Source of the DNA: Sparassis latifolia
Lineage: Eukaryota; Basidiomycota; Agaricomycetes; Polyporales; Sparassidaceae
Assembly (NCBI GenBank): GCA_018466975.1
Contig: CM031555.1
Span: 124,001-188,000, forward strand
DNA: 64,000 bases
Direction of reading: 5' to 3'
Shown here: piece by piece, positions 21,889 through 33,673 of the stretch
Position numbering within the stretch: position 1 is the first letter of the stretch
How the letters are laid out: the number at the start of each line of letters is the position of its first letter
Notes under the pieces: model-generated
Databases searched by the model: none
Told to the model about the DNA's origin: nothing
The model's input: only the letters and a program-made list of their open reading frames with translations
Position numbers and translations under genes: made by a program

Positions 21889-24363
21889 CTACAATCTGTA
21901 TGTGCGAGGTCAGGAAGAAATTCTTCAAGGGGATCGGAGGGTGCATACCTTCTCGCCATCTGTCGCTCTTTCTCCTCCTCTGCATACACGACATCTGGGT
22001 CACGATTCTTGACCTCTGGGAGGAGTAACGTGAACACTGAACAAGCTCGTCAACATCAGGCCCAAAGACCGCGGTGAAATACACGAACCTGCTCCAGCGA
22101 TACAGCATCCAAAGAAAACTATGCGTGCATCAGTATAAAATAAATGAAGACATGCAGTCACGAAGGGCACACACTCCAGAGTACGGCTGGCGTGCCGATC
22201 TTGGTCGTGAGAGCGTTGAACGCGAGCGCAGAGATGATGGCGCCCGCCTTGCCGCACGCGGCGGATATGCCGTGAGCAGACGCGCGGAAACGCGTGGGGA
22301 ACACCTCAGCTGGGTACATGTACGTGGTTCTGAGTGGCTAGGAGTTAGCATATGGGCGGTCATTGAGGGACTGGATGAACTTACGCGTTGGCTCCGAAGT
22401 TAAAGAAGAACTGGGTGCATGACAATGTTGTCAACATGTAGTTAACTATCTATTCTCGGTTTTACTCACCTGGAGCAGAGCGAAGTTGACAATGAAGGTG
22501 GCGTGGCTCAGCGTATAGAACTTGCCAGCCAAGATACCAACTAGGTAGTTGCTTCAGCGACGGTGCGAGATTATATTCAAGAAGGGGGACTCACGGAATA
22601 GTGCGGCCAAGAAGAAACCCTGTATCTGGATCCACTTGCGGCCGAGCTTCTCGATAGTGAGAATGGTTGCATAGTATCCTGCCATCACGACATCAGCCGC
22701 ATGGAACAGTGGTGACAGAGCGAATGTCACACCAGGGACGAACCCAAGGGCAGTGATGATGAGGTTACCGATGCCAATCTTGAAGAGTCGATTCCACGGC
22801 GAGCCGGTCTTACCAGCGAAGCCGATCTCCTCGAGCACGACATTTTGGTTCAAGTTGATCCCGTAGAACCTGCAAATCAACGACATGATGGCGATCGTCA
22901 GTGGCGATGTCGTAGCGTGATGCGGTGATGGAATCACTTACGCGATGTCGAGAAGGAACCAGCAGACGCACGTTCCAATGAGGATCTTGAGGTGTCGCCA
23001 CTCCGAGAAATATCGCACAAAGTCTATAAAAACATCACGCATCACATCAATACCAGTGCGCGCTACAGGATCAGAGACACATACTAGTAAAGTGCCCATG
23101 TTTGGCTACCCGCTGTGCAGACTGGGCAACTGCAGGTGGTACGACTTCATTCTGAGACTGCACACTTCGTTCGGTGATGCTGTCCTCCGCGCTCGCGTTC
23201 TTCTTGAGATCGTCGGTCGACTTGGTCTCGACGTCCACGTTTTTCTGCGATGCCTCGAATCTCTTCGACTCGGGAAGCGTGAGTCGCTGGTAGAGTGTGG
23301 CGAATGCGGGGATGAGTGACAACCCAATCAAAATCCGCCATACTGAATGCATCAATCATCACTGATGAATTTCCGTGGATCAAGACGAGGAAGAACGTGC
23401 GCTACTCACCGCCGTCGACCTTGCTCGTCTTGCCTTCGACATCCATGACATGTTTGTAGCAAGCGAGCACGACGATTACTGCGACGCTACCTATGAGCGA
23501 GCCCCAGCCCTGGTTGGAAAATATGTACGCGAGCAGTGTGCCGCGGCGCCGCAGGTTCGCGCGGTCGCTCGTCACGGAGGCAGACATGGGGTAGTCACCG
23601 CCAATGCCTATTCCAAGAATTATACGAAATACCGATAGCCAAATGAGAGAACCAGAGGGAGAGAGGTCGCCTGACACAAATCCATGAATCGCAAGCGGAC
23701 TGCAGTACACGACATGCGTACCGGTGGGGTCAGAAATGCTCAAGATAGTAGCAAATATGATAAGGATTAGCTCCTTCCCGTCTGCGAAGAACATACGCTT
23801 AGTCACACGACCACCAACATATGGCTGCAATGAACTCACAGACAGCTTTTCGGCCAAAGCAGTCTGCACAATAACCTGGGGGAAATATCTTTAGACAAGG
23901 CCGAAGACGTGAGATAGTTGGATGCAACGCACCGAAGCCGAACTGGCCAATGACGCTACCTATGTTAGCACTAGCCTTGAGGAAGCCTTGCAAGCCACCG
24001 GGAAGAGCTTTGCCGTTGTAGAGACGGTATTGAAGCATAGTAGAGACCGGCTAGGGACAGGATTCATTGGAGACGGTGACAAAGAAAAAAGGATGCGCTC
24101 ACGTTAATTATAAATAGGTCGTATGCTGCGAGGAAGACGATCAGACATTTCGAGTTCACCTCAGAACAAGCACGAACCATCTAAGAAAAAGCCAACCTAG
24201 ACAAGACAGCGGTAAGACGGTGGTCGGTAAATACTTGGGGAGAAGGGAGACGTACGCCAGTGATGCTCAAGAGCTTTACCTCGGGGGAGGTGAGGTACCA
24301 AGTAGGCCGGTCATCTCCTTCCTTTTCGTACTCTCCGAGAGATCTGACCGTTTCTGAGGGCAT
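21889..24363 (-). CDS. PHO84-type inorganic phosphate:H+ symporter (MFS)
   Basis: A 16-exon model on the minus strand starts at ATG 24363 ([16 protein letters not shown], then [18 protein letters not shown]). Tiny exons of 19 bases (24178-24196) and 23 bases (24103-24125) rebuild [14 protein letters not shown]. The gene then encodes [26 protein letters not shown] and the phosphate-transporter hallmark [16 protein letters not shown]. The second half has [43 protein letters not shown] and [19 protein letters not shown]. Twelve membrane helices with a long central cytosolic loop rich in charged residues are expected. The protein takes up phosphate with protons at the plasma membrane. All frames join without stops. 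The last exon is uncertain: a 53-base intron gives a stop at 21889-21891, while reading through it gives a stop at 21870-21872. Confidence 0.85.
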
Positions 24364-26556
24364 GTCCAGCAGCTAGTACTGAAGAAGAGAAAGATTGAAA
24401 AATATTAGTGAGGAGACGACACTGAAGGTAGAGAACGTATATACATACCACCGCCCCCAACGCACGTTCGAGGAGGAGCTGAACCGCCACTCTTCTCCAC
24501 CGTGACAGCATATGGCAGATCTTGTAAACGAGATCTCATCCGAGATCATATCTCGGGATCATCTTTCCTTCCACTTTCAACACTCCCTCGTCGCCCTTGA
24601 TCAGCATTCAGACGACTCACATCGCCAAGGCCAAACTGAAACCTGATTTCCCGCTGTTAGTCTTTTTTTTTTTCAACTTTGGTGCCTCTGCTACGGTGTA
24701 GCCTCGCTTCACCTTAACCCGACATAGCCAGACCTCTGCGCCGAAATCCAAAAATGCAGTCGAAAAGTTCGACCTTTTTAGTTAAGTTTTCAGCAGTCTA
24801 TTTTGTGTCATGTCCATTTGACGGGCATTTGCAGCGTGGCGTCGACCTGACGGGTAGGTTAGGACCTCTATGGATTATCTACTTAAGGTTCTTGCGTGGA
24901 CTTTAAATGAGCGCGGAAAGTGAGTTATCCAGTTCAACCCTAACTCTGCTGGATGAAATGTTACTGACACATCTCCCACCTATGAGGAGAACTGCCATCT
25001 AGCACGTTCGCCTCCTTTCACACGCATCGTGCAGAAATGTTCTCAGTGTCGAACGACTTACCACTACCATTCTCCACGTAGTCCCATGCACAGCTACTCG
25101 ACGACGGTTTGACTTGCTCGCGTAGCCTTCTTCAGATCTCACCAGCACTCTCGATTCAATATTAAAGGCCATATCCCAGCTTTTGTCCAGGACTTCAAGT
25201 ATTCCGTAGTACGCACAGCCTGCGTACTGCCATTGTGCCATGGACTTTCGCTCTTTCGATATCCATGCGATGACGACTATCATTAGGCTGCCGCAAGTTT
25301 CCTCGATCTCAAGCTCAGAGTTCCTCAGTGGACGTTCGCCGACTAGCAGCCACCTGCGATCATGAAATTACCCTACGAGCTCATTCATGTAACCCTCGGC
25401 GGCTCCTTCTACCCCAGTCCGCTGCCCAGTTGCCACGACCTCACCCGCTTCCGTTCCACCAACTTTGATCCCACCACTAATTCCTTTTCTTTTACCTGGA
25501 TGTTACGCATGATATTGTCCCCCTGGGCCGTCGAACTCGCGTGCATCCGTATCCTTGCATGTGTGCCGTCAACCCCAAGGAAATTCCCTATGGGCGCGGG
25601 CAGGCTGTTTTCTGTGAACGTGACTATCGTTGACGCCCTTAAGGCTCCTTCGACACTCCGCATTGTAATCCTCGGTGGTGCCCTCTCCTGCTCGCAGCCG
25701 ACTCCGTGCCCCAAGGTCGATACCGGACACGCAGTGCCATCCCCTTGCATGTACCGTGCTGGGACAATCGCACGCGCGCTGTCCTTTCCCTCCTCTCTCG
25801 TACCCACTCTGTTGTGTTCTCCTGTTGAGATGTGTCTCTGCTAGTTCACATCTTCGTAGTGCTCCTCCCCACCACGGTCTCCAATCAGCGTTCCGAGACT
25901 GAGCCATGAGAGTGCGACTTCGAGACCGATGTTCGGACTTGGATAATATGCCTCCCGCTCATGTTTTCTACGCCCTTCAAGTTTAGTCCCACTCTCCATG
26001 TCATCCCCTTCGCACACTTTTCTCCCTTTCTCGACGCCGGTGTCTGGCTCGAAGCTCTAGTATACGCGCTCCCCCTGGCCGATAATATATCGTGTTGTAG
26101 CCTGCGGATGTCGATGCGAGCGAGGCAGCCGAAGTGGATGCGTGCGCGGTGTTTGCGGAGAATTGCCATCGGTTTGATATCTCCTATTTCTGTCACTCGA
26201 TGTTAGCTACCATTTTTTAAATCGACAACGTTGAACAAGACACTGTATTGTCCGTTACTGTCCGTCCCGTCCTCCAACAGATACACTAATGTAATACCGC
26301 TGGCTTTCTTTTCCTCACGTCTTCATATTAACCCTTCTGTTGCATTCCCTTTCTTGTTTATGTGTTACGGACCACGGACGGTAAAGCCTACAGGTATCGT
26401 ATGGTATTATTCTGTTATTTTCATGTTGCGGCAAGTTCTCAGTGGTGGCCTGCGGCTAAAATAATATGGAGAGGAGGTTTCGGTCTTACACGCGTCTTGC
26501 ATATACGCTACGCGTCGCGTCTATCACGTGTCCCTACGCGGTTGACCTCCTCCAGC
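24364..26556. other. Gene-poor stretch, 2.2 kb
   Basis: No gene is supported. A plus frame at 25362-25844 (160 codons, starting MKLPYELIHVTL) has weakly F-box-like and LRR-like phrases and could be a remnant related to the next gene. A minus frame across the same place is equally long. A homopolymer run of T lies near 24663. Confidence 0.35.
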
Positions 26557-29045
26557 ATGAGTTCCTCGATAGAAAAGTTCCCGGGCGAGCTCCTCGAAGA
26601 AATCCTGAGGGATGCAATCATCATTCCCGATGAACGTTTCCTCGCCTTTCGCACAGCCAGCACCTTTGCCACGTTCGTGCCGTCTACCGCTCCTGGCATC
26701 CTTCGCGTCTCCAGGCGTTGGCACCAGATTGGCACACCCTGGCTCTATGAGTCCATCATCCTCCGCACTTCGGCACAAGTCGCTCTTGTCTGCCGCGCAC
26801 TTGCCGCGTTTCCCCTTCTCGCTACGCGAATACGCAGGCTCCGCATCGAGGTCGGTCCTAGTGATTCTCTCAACTTTATCGTGTGGTCTGCAGGTCCCAC
26901 AATCCACACCATTTACTTGGCAGTGGATCTGCCTGATGACATCTCCCACTCTGCACCTTACCTCTCCGTCGGCAGTGAGTTCTCTCGCGCTCTCCGCCGC
27001 AGCAATCCGTCTCGTCTCGTCCTCGACGGGCTCGACTACAGAAACCGTCTGAACACAATAATCCGTCAGACACTGTCCGAAGTCATCCCCTCATGGTTCA
27101 ACCTCGTGAGCCACGCAGCTGCATCTCTACCATATATACTATCTCTCATATTGGATGCTCAGGTGCAGGTCGATCTCAACTACCTCTCTATGGCACTCGC
27201 CTTAGCGCTGCGAGGCGGCCCTTCCGTGCGGCAGATATTCTTACGCCAGAATATCATGTAAATTCATACCGATTCTGCGTGCTCTTGCTGGCGGTTCTAG
27301 TCTCCAGGTCATCCATTGTCACCATATGCCGAATCTCAACATCCTCGAAAAGATCTCCATTCGATTGCTCGATATCATCCAATTCGGAGATGCGAGGTAA
27401 TCAAATCTTCGTCACCAATATGCTCTCTCACACCGCTGACATTTGTCTGCACTGTGCAGTGCAGCGAGCATTCTAAAGCGCACCAAGATGTATGCTCTAT
27501 CTTGCGCGGCGCCTGATCTCCCCGACGAGGTATGGAGCCGGATCCTCGCCTTTGCGATGCACGTGCACCATCCCGATTATGTTGATCTCTCCGTGGACGG
27601 GTTCCATCAGAGCGTCCACGAGCACATCAACGCCACCCGCTGCAGCATCGTTCTCGTGTGTCGCAGATTCAATGTGGGCCTTCACACTCTCACTACTGAC
27701 CAGGTCACTCACGGTCTTTTATTCTCACGATATGATCCAGCGCCTCGGCACTCCCTTCCTCCACGCCTTCCCCATATTGGCAAATTCGAAACTAGTCCAG
27801 TGTTACCTCAGGCTCCTCCAAAGGCAGCCTCAGCTTGCACGCTTCATTCGCGCGTTTCCCTGGACAATTGGTAGCATGATTTCTCTGGCATTTGGAGATT
27901 TTTTTATCAAGTCAACTGTGATCTCTCTTGTCGCGCCGCTCACTGCACTTGTACACGCAACACCCTATTTCCGTGTCTTTCCACAGCTCGCAGAGGAGTT
28001 TGCCGAGGGCGAAAACTCGCCACTCATATCGGCAGACCAGCTGCTCCTTGATGGTGAAGAAGATGTGTTCATATCTCCGAGTGCCTTTTTGCCGTTCTCG
28101 CAGCTGAGGTCTTTAGAGCTCAGTTGCGGGTGCACGAGCTTTGATTCTGGAGATGTCCCTCATGATGCACTGCCTGCGCTCACAACGCTCAAGATATTGA
28201 GCTGTGGGTCTTCGCTTGTGAAGCTGTTCATCGAGATGCGGTGCGTCGACCAATTTCTTTCATTCTGCCTGTGGCCAGTCTGATTTTAGTTTGAATCTTG
28301 CTTATTTGGTGAATTGGGGGTACATATTGCCTTCGGAAATCCTGCAGCCTACCGTCCTTGAGAGAAGTTGAGATCAATGGGACACAAATAGATGTTGTGT
28401 ATCGCTTCCTCGTCCAGCATGGCTTTGCACTCGAGCGCCTTGCGGCATGTGCGATGCAATACTTGGATGCGTGCCCGACGAACGTGCTGGACCTCTGTCC
28501 ACACCTCATCGAGTTGACTATTCTGGACGCATACCTCGTGCGTTCTATCTCCTTTCTTCCTCTACCACGGTTGGCAATTAAATATGCATAATACCTTATG
28601 CAGCCACCTCTCGGCTTCATTGCCGACGCGGCACCCCATACTACACTCAAGCGCATCTCCCTTTGCAGCATGTACGTTTTTTATCCCTTTTCTTGCAGGC
28701 CACTGCTCCTGTCCCAACTACCTACTGACTCAACCAAATGACGGCAGTGGCTATAGGCATTTCCCCGTGCACGAGTTAATGCAGCTATGCAGCAGAATTG
28801 TGCCTCACCCGCTCATGGCGCTTGAGGAAATTGCCACTCCGCTGACCTATTTTCTGCCGCGCAATGAGTGAGTAACCCGTCCAACACCCTATCTGATTCG
28901 GCTTTTGGTAGCGGTGTTGATGTTTTTTGATACGTGGTGCAGGGTGGAGCTAAATGACCACCACTTGCGGGAGTGTGCGCGGCACATGCTGGAGCATGGC
29001 ATCGCATTTGTAGACCACGATGGGAATAGATGGACGAGGGTGTGA
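26557..29045 (+). CDS. Double F-box/LRR-like protein, with one apparent frameshift
   Basis: Proposed exons: 26557-27105, 27163-27257, 27301-27396, 27460-28240, 28348-28537, 28604-28671, 28748-28867 and 28944-29045. The N-terminus is a clear fungal F-box (FPGELLEEILRDAI, then LRVSRRWHQIGTPWLYESI). After an LRR-like part the chain runs on through SASILKRTK into a second F-box-like segment, LPDEVWSRILAFAM and INATRCSIVLVCRRF. More LRR-like sequence follows. Such two-part F-box proteins occur in Polyporales-type fungi and are assumed to act as SCF ubiquitin-ligase adaptors. Near 27662-27715 the frame must shift by one base to continue into FYSHDMIQRLG; I found no intron that does this. The gene may be recently disabled or carry a sequence error. 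Downstream exons splice cleanly to the stop. Confidence 0.6.
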
Positions 29046-29372
29046 GGATATGTCAGCGTTGAATGGCTATGGTGTGTTCTTGCATTCGATAAGTTTGTCC
29101 ATGTCAAGTGATCTCTACCTGGTGAGATAATGCCAATTTTGTGAATGAAGGGCCAGGCTGATCAACTACAGCCAAATTCCGAGTTGAATATTCCATTCGT
29201 TGTATCGATGCGGACTCATCAGATCCAGAAGAAATGGATGAATTTAATTGAACGACTCGGGGATGCCATCAATACCTGCGCAACCAAATAACTCTGAATG
29301 TATATACTCATGGTATTAACTCTGCAGACAGCTACGTGTTCTCGCACCTCCCTTCCCGCCCGAATCTCCGCA
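29046..29372. other. Intergenic, nothing seen
   Basis: Short AT-richer spacer that presumably holds the promoter of the small secreted protein gene. Confidence 0.4.
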
Positions 29373-29714
29373 ATGAGGTTTAAAACTCTTGCTGCCCTTC
29401 TCTACAGTTCGTTAGCATTTCGGACTGTCACCGTGCTCGGGCTAGGCGCAGCCAGGAGCCTGCCGCACACAGATATCACTTACCCCGACTACGACGCGAT
29501 CATCGTCTGCAGTAGCCTGAACTGCACCGAGCTCTGCGACGCCGTCTCAATGGGCAGTCTCAATACGTGCTATAACGTATCTTCCATCAACTACCTCAGA
29601 GAGTACGAGTCCATCATGACGTACATCTGCCCTGGCTGCAACTACGCTTTCCCGATCTACATGGCCACCGCTGGGTGCACGGGTACGCCAGCTCGAGCTG
29701 AATGTGTGTTATAA
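29373..29714 (+). CDS. Small cysteine-containing secreted protein
   Basis: An uninterrupted frame of 113 residues begins MRFKTLAALLYSSLAF, a typical signal peptide with a cleavage region after TVTVLGLGAA. The mature part has six spaced cysteines before the tail (CSSLNCTELCDAV, TCYNVSS, YICPGCNY) and possible N-glycosylation sites. No family is recognised. The frame ends in an unconvincing tail (TPARAECVL). In the next frame, coherent sequence continues to 29769 with CYNTSYGGEFEYYQTYC, echoing the CYNVSS segment. Either the true end is longer through a one-base shift, or this is a coincidence. Small secreted cysteine-containing proteins are common in this fungal group, and their roles are mostly unknown. 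Confidence 0.55.
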   Translation: MRFKTLAALLYSSLAFRTVTVLGLGAARSLPHTDITYPDYDAIIVCSSLNCTELCDAVSMGSLNTCYNVSSINYLREYESIMTYICPGCNYAFPIYMATAGCTGTPARAECVL

Positions 29715-29769
29715 CACTTCGTACGGCGGTGAATTCGAGTATTATCAGACATATTGTATCTCGGGGTGA

Positions 29770-30627
29770 ATGTGAGCGAATTTACTGTGCGCGTCAAGGT
29801 GGGCCCTCTAACAATTTTTGTGTATAAAGAGCGGCAGAGTTCTGGAGCCTCGTGAGCCGCGGAATGCTGTGTCGGTGCTGGTGCATAGGATTCGCATAGA
29901 TTCACAATTAATCCAACTATTTTCAATTGCAGCTACACTTCGCGGATGATGAAGACATCGCCAATGTTGATATTCCTTTCCTCTCACTCTTCTCAGCTTC
30001 AGAACAGGGATGTACAACCCTTTCTCCAATGTCACCGTGATGGCTGTTTTACTTAGTATCTCCAATGTGTACATTCAATCCTTCAGAATCCCTTATGCAT
30101 TGGCGCATCTCCTCTGCCTCTTTCTTCCCTTCTTGCTGAGTTCTGATCTATCGTGTGCTTCACAAATCCTTATTCACATCATTTGATGTCCTTAGATGTG
30201 TCCTACTATCAGTGTGCATTCCAGACGCCATCAACTAATTGCGTGGGTTGAATGCATGGAAGGCTCCTCTCACAATCGAGAATTACCAAAACTACGTAAT
30301 GCAGGTCCACGTCGATGCGGACATGAAACCATCGAACCATTCTCAGTGTGTCTCCTCATTGCAATATACAAAGCTTGGATTTCCACAGCCCGTGAAACCG
30401 AGTGCGCTCGGTGCATGCATACCGAGAGCACAGCTCGTGAATTCACATCCCTGATCGGTAGGCCGTGCATGTACACACACCAAGTCCGATTTCTGCAGTG
30501 AGACAGATATGAATGACAAGAGGTGGGTTTACTGGTAGTCCTACAAAGCTGGATTTCCTGAAGGAAAGCACTAGCCTTAAGAAGTGAGATTCGTTTATAT
30601 TATGTCACAGCGAGATATCCATCTCCA
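29770..30627. other. Intergenic, nothing firm
   Basis: Short frames only. A plus frame near 30239-30454 lacks a recognisable motif. A Tyr/Cys-rich phrase (SYYQCAF) near 30202 faintly recalls the small secreted protein, but this is too weak to call. Confidence 0.35.
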
Positions 30628-31260
30628 CTATCTATGTAGCCCCCAACTGGGAACGAAGGAGGGAGGAAAATGGTCATGCGGTTTGCACACCGGCTTACCA
30701 GAAGATGCAGATGTTTTACCTCTGTGTTCCGCTTGCGGCTCGTCCCCTGGAATACTCTGTAGTACGGCAGACAATGCGGGCATACTTTTGGGTGTTGGCG
30801 CCCTGCCGACCCATGCACGGAACAGGCGATTGAGTACAGCATCCGCGTGGGGCAACCGGCCAGTAACGATGGCCGATATCTTCTGCTCGAGCGCGGGGAG
30901 GATGCCGCTGTCAAGGCAGTTGTCACAGAAGAACTCGACTTGTGTCTCCAACAGTTCCGGATACCTGTTCGCGCACATTGTAAGTTCAATACAAGCGCAT
31001 CAACTATAAAAGGTATGATGAGAGCGACACACCAGGAAGTGAATTGTGAAAATAGCTCATCTAGATTCATCCGGAGATCATTGGCAGCCAGGATCTTGAG
31101 CGCATCCATACCAAGCTAAGAGTGTCAATTTATCCCATGTTCGTTCTCGTGAGGCGACAACAGAGAACTCACCTTATCGGCGAGACGGTACATGGACTTG
31201 GGCGAACCGTATGCTCGTCTCCGGGTTTTTGGAACAACCTCTCTGCGCAACGCAAGGCGT
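30628..31260 (-). pseudogene. C-terminal fragment of a BTB/POZ-family protein
   Basis: Three minus-strand pieces join in phase: an exon ending at 31174 with SMYRLADK, then 31115-31033 (LGMDALKILAANDLRMNLDE), then 30964-30628 (YPELLETQVEFFCDNC, ALEQKISAIV). This is the helical region that follows the BTB domain in agaricomycete BTB proteins. The BTB core itself is absent: upstream sequence to 31500 is open in places but does not resemble BTB. I therefore read it as a truncated copy beside the complete BTB gene at 31651-32723. A distant missing exon cannot be excluded. Confidence 0.5.
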
Positions 31261-31650
31261 GACCGTGGTGGGTCCAACGGTGACAAGAGTGAGTTTCCAG
31301 TTTGCCCCGCTGTCCAAGTCAGTGCGGCTAAACATGGCCAGTTGCTTTCTACATAACGATGGAACATTGACCTTATAGTACCATGAAGATGCAGATCTCG
31401 CCGTCGCAAGTTTATCCTGACTAGTAATCACATCCTCACAGAAGCAGACGATGGGGATGCTTATGAATGGGGCCCGGGGAACAGAAGATAGCATGTCTCA
31501 ATCCATTATTCTTTACGAACGCGGTAGAGGACCGCGAGGATTGGCCTTTGTCAAAGCACTTGAATGTCCGACTCGAGGATATCTAGGGTGAAAATCTAAA
31601 GTTACAACAATGAGAAATGACTTCTTCCGAGTCTGCCTCGTACACTGTCC
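31261..31650. other. Spacer between BTB fragment and BTB gene
   Basis: A minus frame (31174-31494) covers most of it but has no BTB motif. It may be scrambled 5' sequence of the fragment. Confidence 0.35.
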
Positions 31651-32723
31651 TCAGCTCTTCCCAGACAGACCCAACCACTCATCCATTTTCTCCCAGACTA
31701 CCCGCTGCTCATCCCTCCACTCCGCCGTTTTCTCCTCCACGCACTCTTGACAAAGGCCCTCCGCACGCCAGTCAAGTTTGATGATCGTCTCCAGTGTCTC
31801 AAGCGGGCGACAGAGGCCGTTGCTCTCAAGCGCGGGTTGGATCACGAGCGGCATCCACGCCTCCGCGAACACGTCTGTACACGCCATGTGGTGCGCGGTC
31901 GCCACGGTAAAGAGGATGGGTGTGAAATGGGCGATGAGCTCGTTCAGCAGCGCCTTGCACTGACCCGCCAGAGCGGGGGAGAGGTTTGGCCGTGGATCCC
32001 CCGAGCCAGAGTCTACGCCTATGATGCCTGGTGTCGAAGCGCCATCCGGGTCGTCGTGCTCCAGATTGGAGTTGGTAGCCAAGCTGTAAAATAGCGCCTT
32101 CTGGATCTGCCAGGAGTTAGATCGCGCTGAGACCCAGACGTCGGAATGAGACTTACAGAATGCAAGTTATGCTCGACTGCGAGCGTAAGCGCTACATCTG
32201 GATCAGGCGGATGAACAAACGCCTCGGGTCCACTTGGCAGCATGCCCTCGAGCCGTCTCCGTGCAAGCTCGTGAATTGCAGGGAAGTCTAGCTGCCGCTT
32301 GGACGTTGCGCGCAGGACGGCAGCGACTCGAGGGAACGGCGCATCCGTGTCCAATGGTCTACAGTAGAAAGCAGTCAACTGAAAGTGGGAGTCGGTACAG
32401 CCAGGATGACGATAGAGAAAGACTCACATGTCGTGGTAAAGGTGCTCGAGCAGCGCCTCCAGGTCGGCGCTCTGTACGCCTAGCTCGTCCGGAATGTGCA
32501 CGATGGGACATCCATCGATATCTTCTACCGTCTGTACCCCATCGGACAGCGAGGACAGAACAATGGAATGGCGGACGAGGAGGGTGCGATGCACCTTGAA
32601 GAGATCGTTCTGCGTCCGAATCACAAGCGACCCGTCATCCAGCCAGTACTTTGCATGAGGGCGCGGCGAGGACATCGTCGCTGGAGTAGCCACTGCAGCG
32701 GTCGATGCACAGTCATTTGCCAT
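31651..32723 (-). CDS. BTB/POZ-domain protein
   Basis: Three exons on the minus strand (32723-32428, 32358-32157, 32106-31651) give about 317 residues. After a short Ala/Thr-rich start, the BTB core is clear: AKYWLDDGSLVIRTQNDLFK, then VHRTLLVRHSIVLSSL. Later come LEALLEHLYHD and, after the first intron, LDFPAIHELARRRLEGMLP and VEHNLHSV. These are the usual structural elements of fungal BTB proteins, which can act as Cullin-3 adaptors or dimerisation modules. No second functional domain such as Kelch or zinc finger is visible. The chosen ATG (MANDCAS) precedes the domain closely; the upstream in-frame ATG at 32792 would add residues without recognisable function. The partner is unknown. Confidence 0.75.
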
Positions 32724-33673
32724 GTAAAGAGAGCCTGCGGAGGTTAATGCAGGCAATGAACGGAGGATTCGGCTCCAGAAGCTTGCACTCATGGAAGATC
32801 AGTGCACACCACCACAACTTGCAACTGGGAAACTTGCGCCTAGCTAGCGCCACTGTGTGCACACTATGTGGAAACACGGAAAAAAATGATATTGGGGTGC
32901 GTATAAGAGAGCGAGTAATATCCCAGCGAACACAGTATCCTAGCGAACACATAGTATCCTACTAGCGAACACATAGTGTACATACAGTGAGAGTTATTTA
33001 TAACCCAGATAATTATCAGAGACGAGAGTAATACTGAAATGCGCAGACGCCAACCGTGGAGATCTGGAAGGCGAATAAACGTTGAAAGAAGGTGAAATCG
33101 CTAGACTAAAGTATCCAAGGTCGTCCCGGAAACAATCGACTTACCCGCGTTGGTACTCACCAAGGCTGAATATGACTGGACTCTTAGAGAGATTCTCTCG
33201 TACGACATCTGCGTCAACTCATCAGTGAACAGTCGCGGGCTATCAGTGGGGTTGCACCGACATTCAGGGCATCAGACAAGACTCCATCGCCAAGGGTTGA
33301 TGAACTAAGGGTGAGTATACACCACGTACACATTCGCGACGAACCTTCGATAATCATTCTGCGCGCGTATCAAGATAGTGTAGCAGAGAAAACGACCGAC
33401 CGTACAGAGTAAGTTATAGCGACGAGACGAAGAAGCTATGGGAACGAAGAGGACAGCCAAAAAAAGACGTCGTACCGCATGTTGAACTGAACTCTCCCTC
33501 CTCTCCCTTCGCAGCGCGATAAACGAGTATGAGCACACGGAACCGGAACGGAAGACATATGATAGATGGACGGACTGGTGAGTCTCCATGTGCCCCGCAA
33601 CGAGCCGTCTCGTCGCACCTGCCCTTCTGCTGAAATGCCCGTCCCCTACAGAAATCAATGAAGGCGAAGTCCA
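32724..33673. other. Intergenic, with a small direct repeat
   Basis: No gene is supported. Around 32922-32974 the phrase AGCGAACACA occurs three times, twice followed by TAGT. The rest shows only short frames. Confidence 0.45.
32922..32974. repeat. Three short direct repeats (AGCGAACACA)
   Basis: AGCGAACACA occurs three times at spacings of about 20 bases, with AGTATCCTA between copies. It lies upstream of the BTB gene's start, but no regulatory role can be shown. Confidence 0.55.

Noticed and set aside
25362..25844. 160-codon plus frame starting MKLPYELIH as an F-box gene
   Set aside because: Only the first residues look F-box-like, a minus frame is equally open, and no further exon was found.
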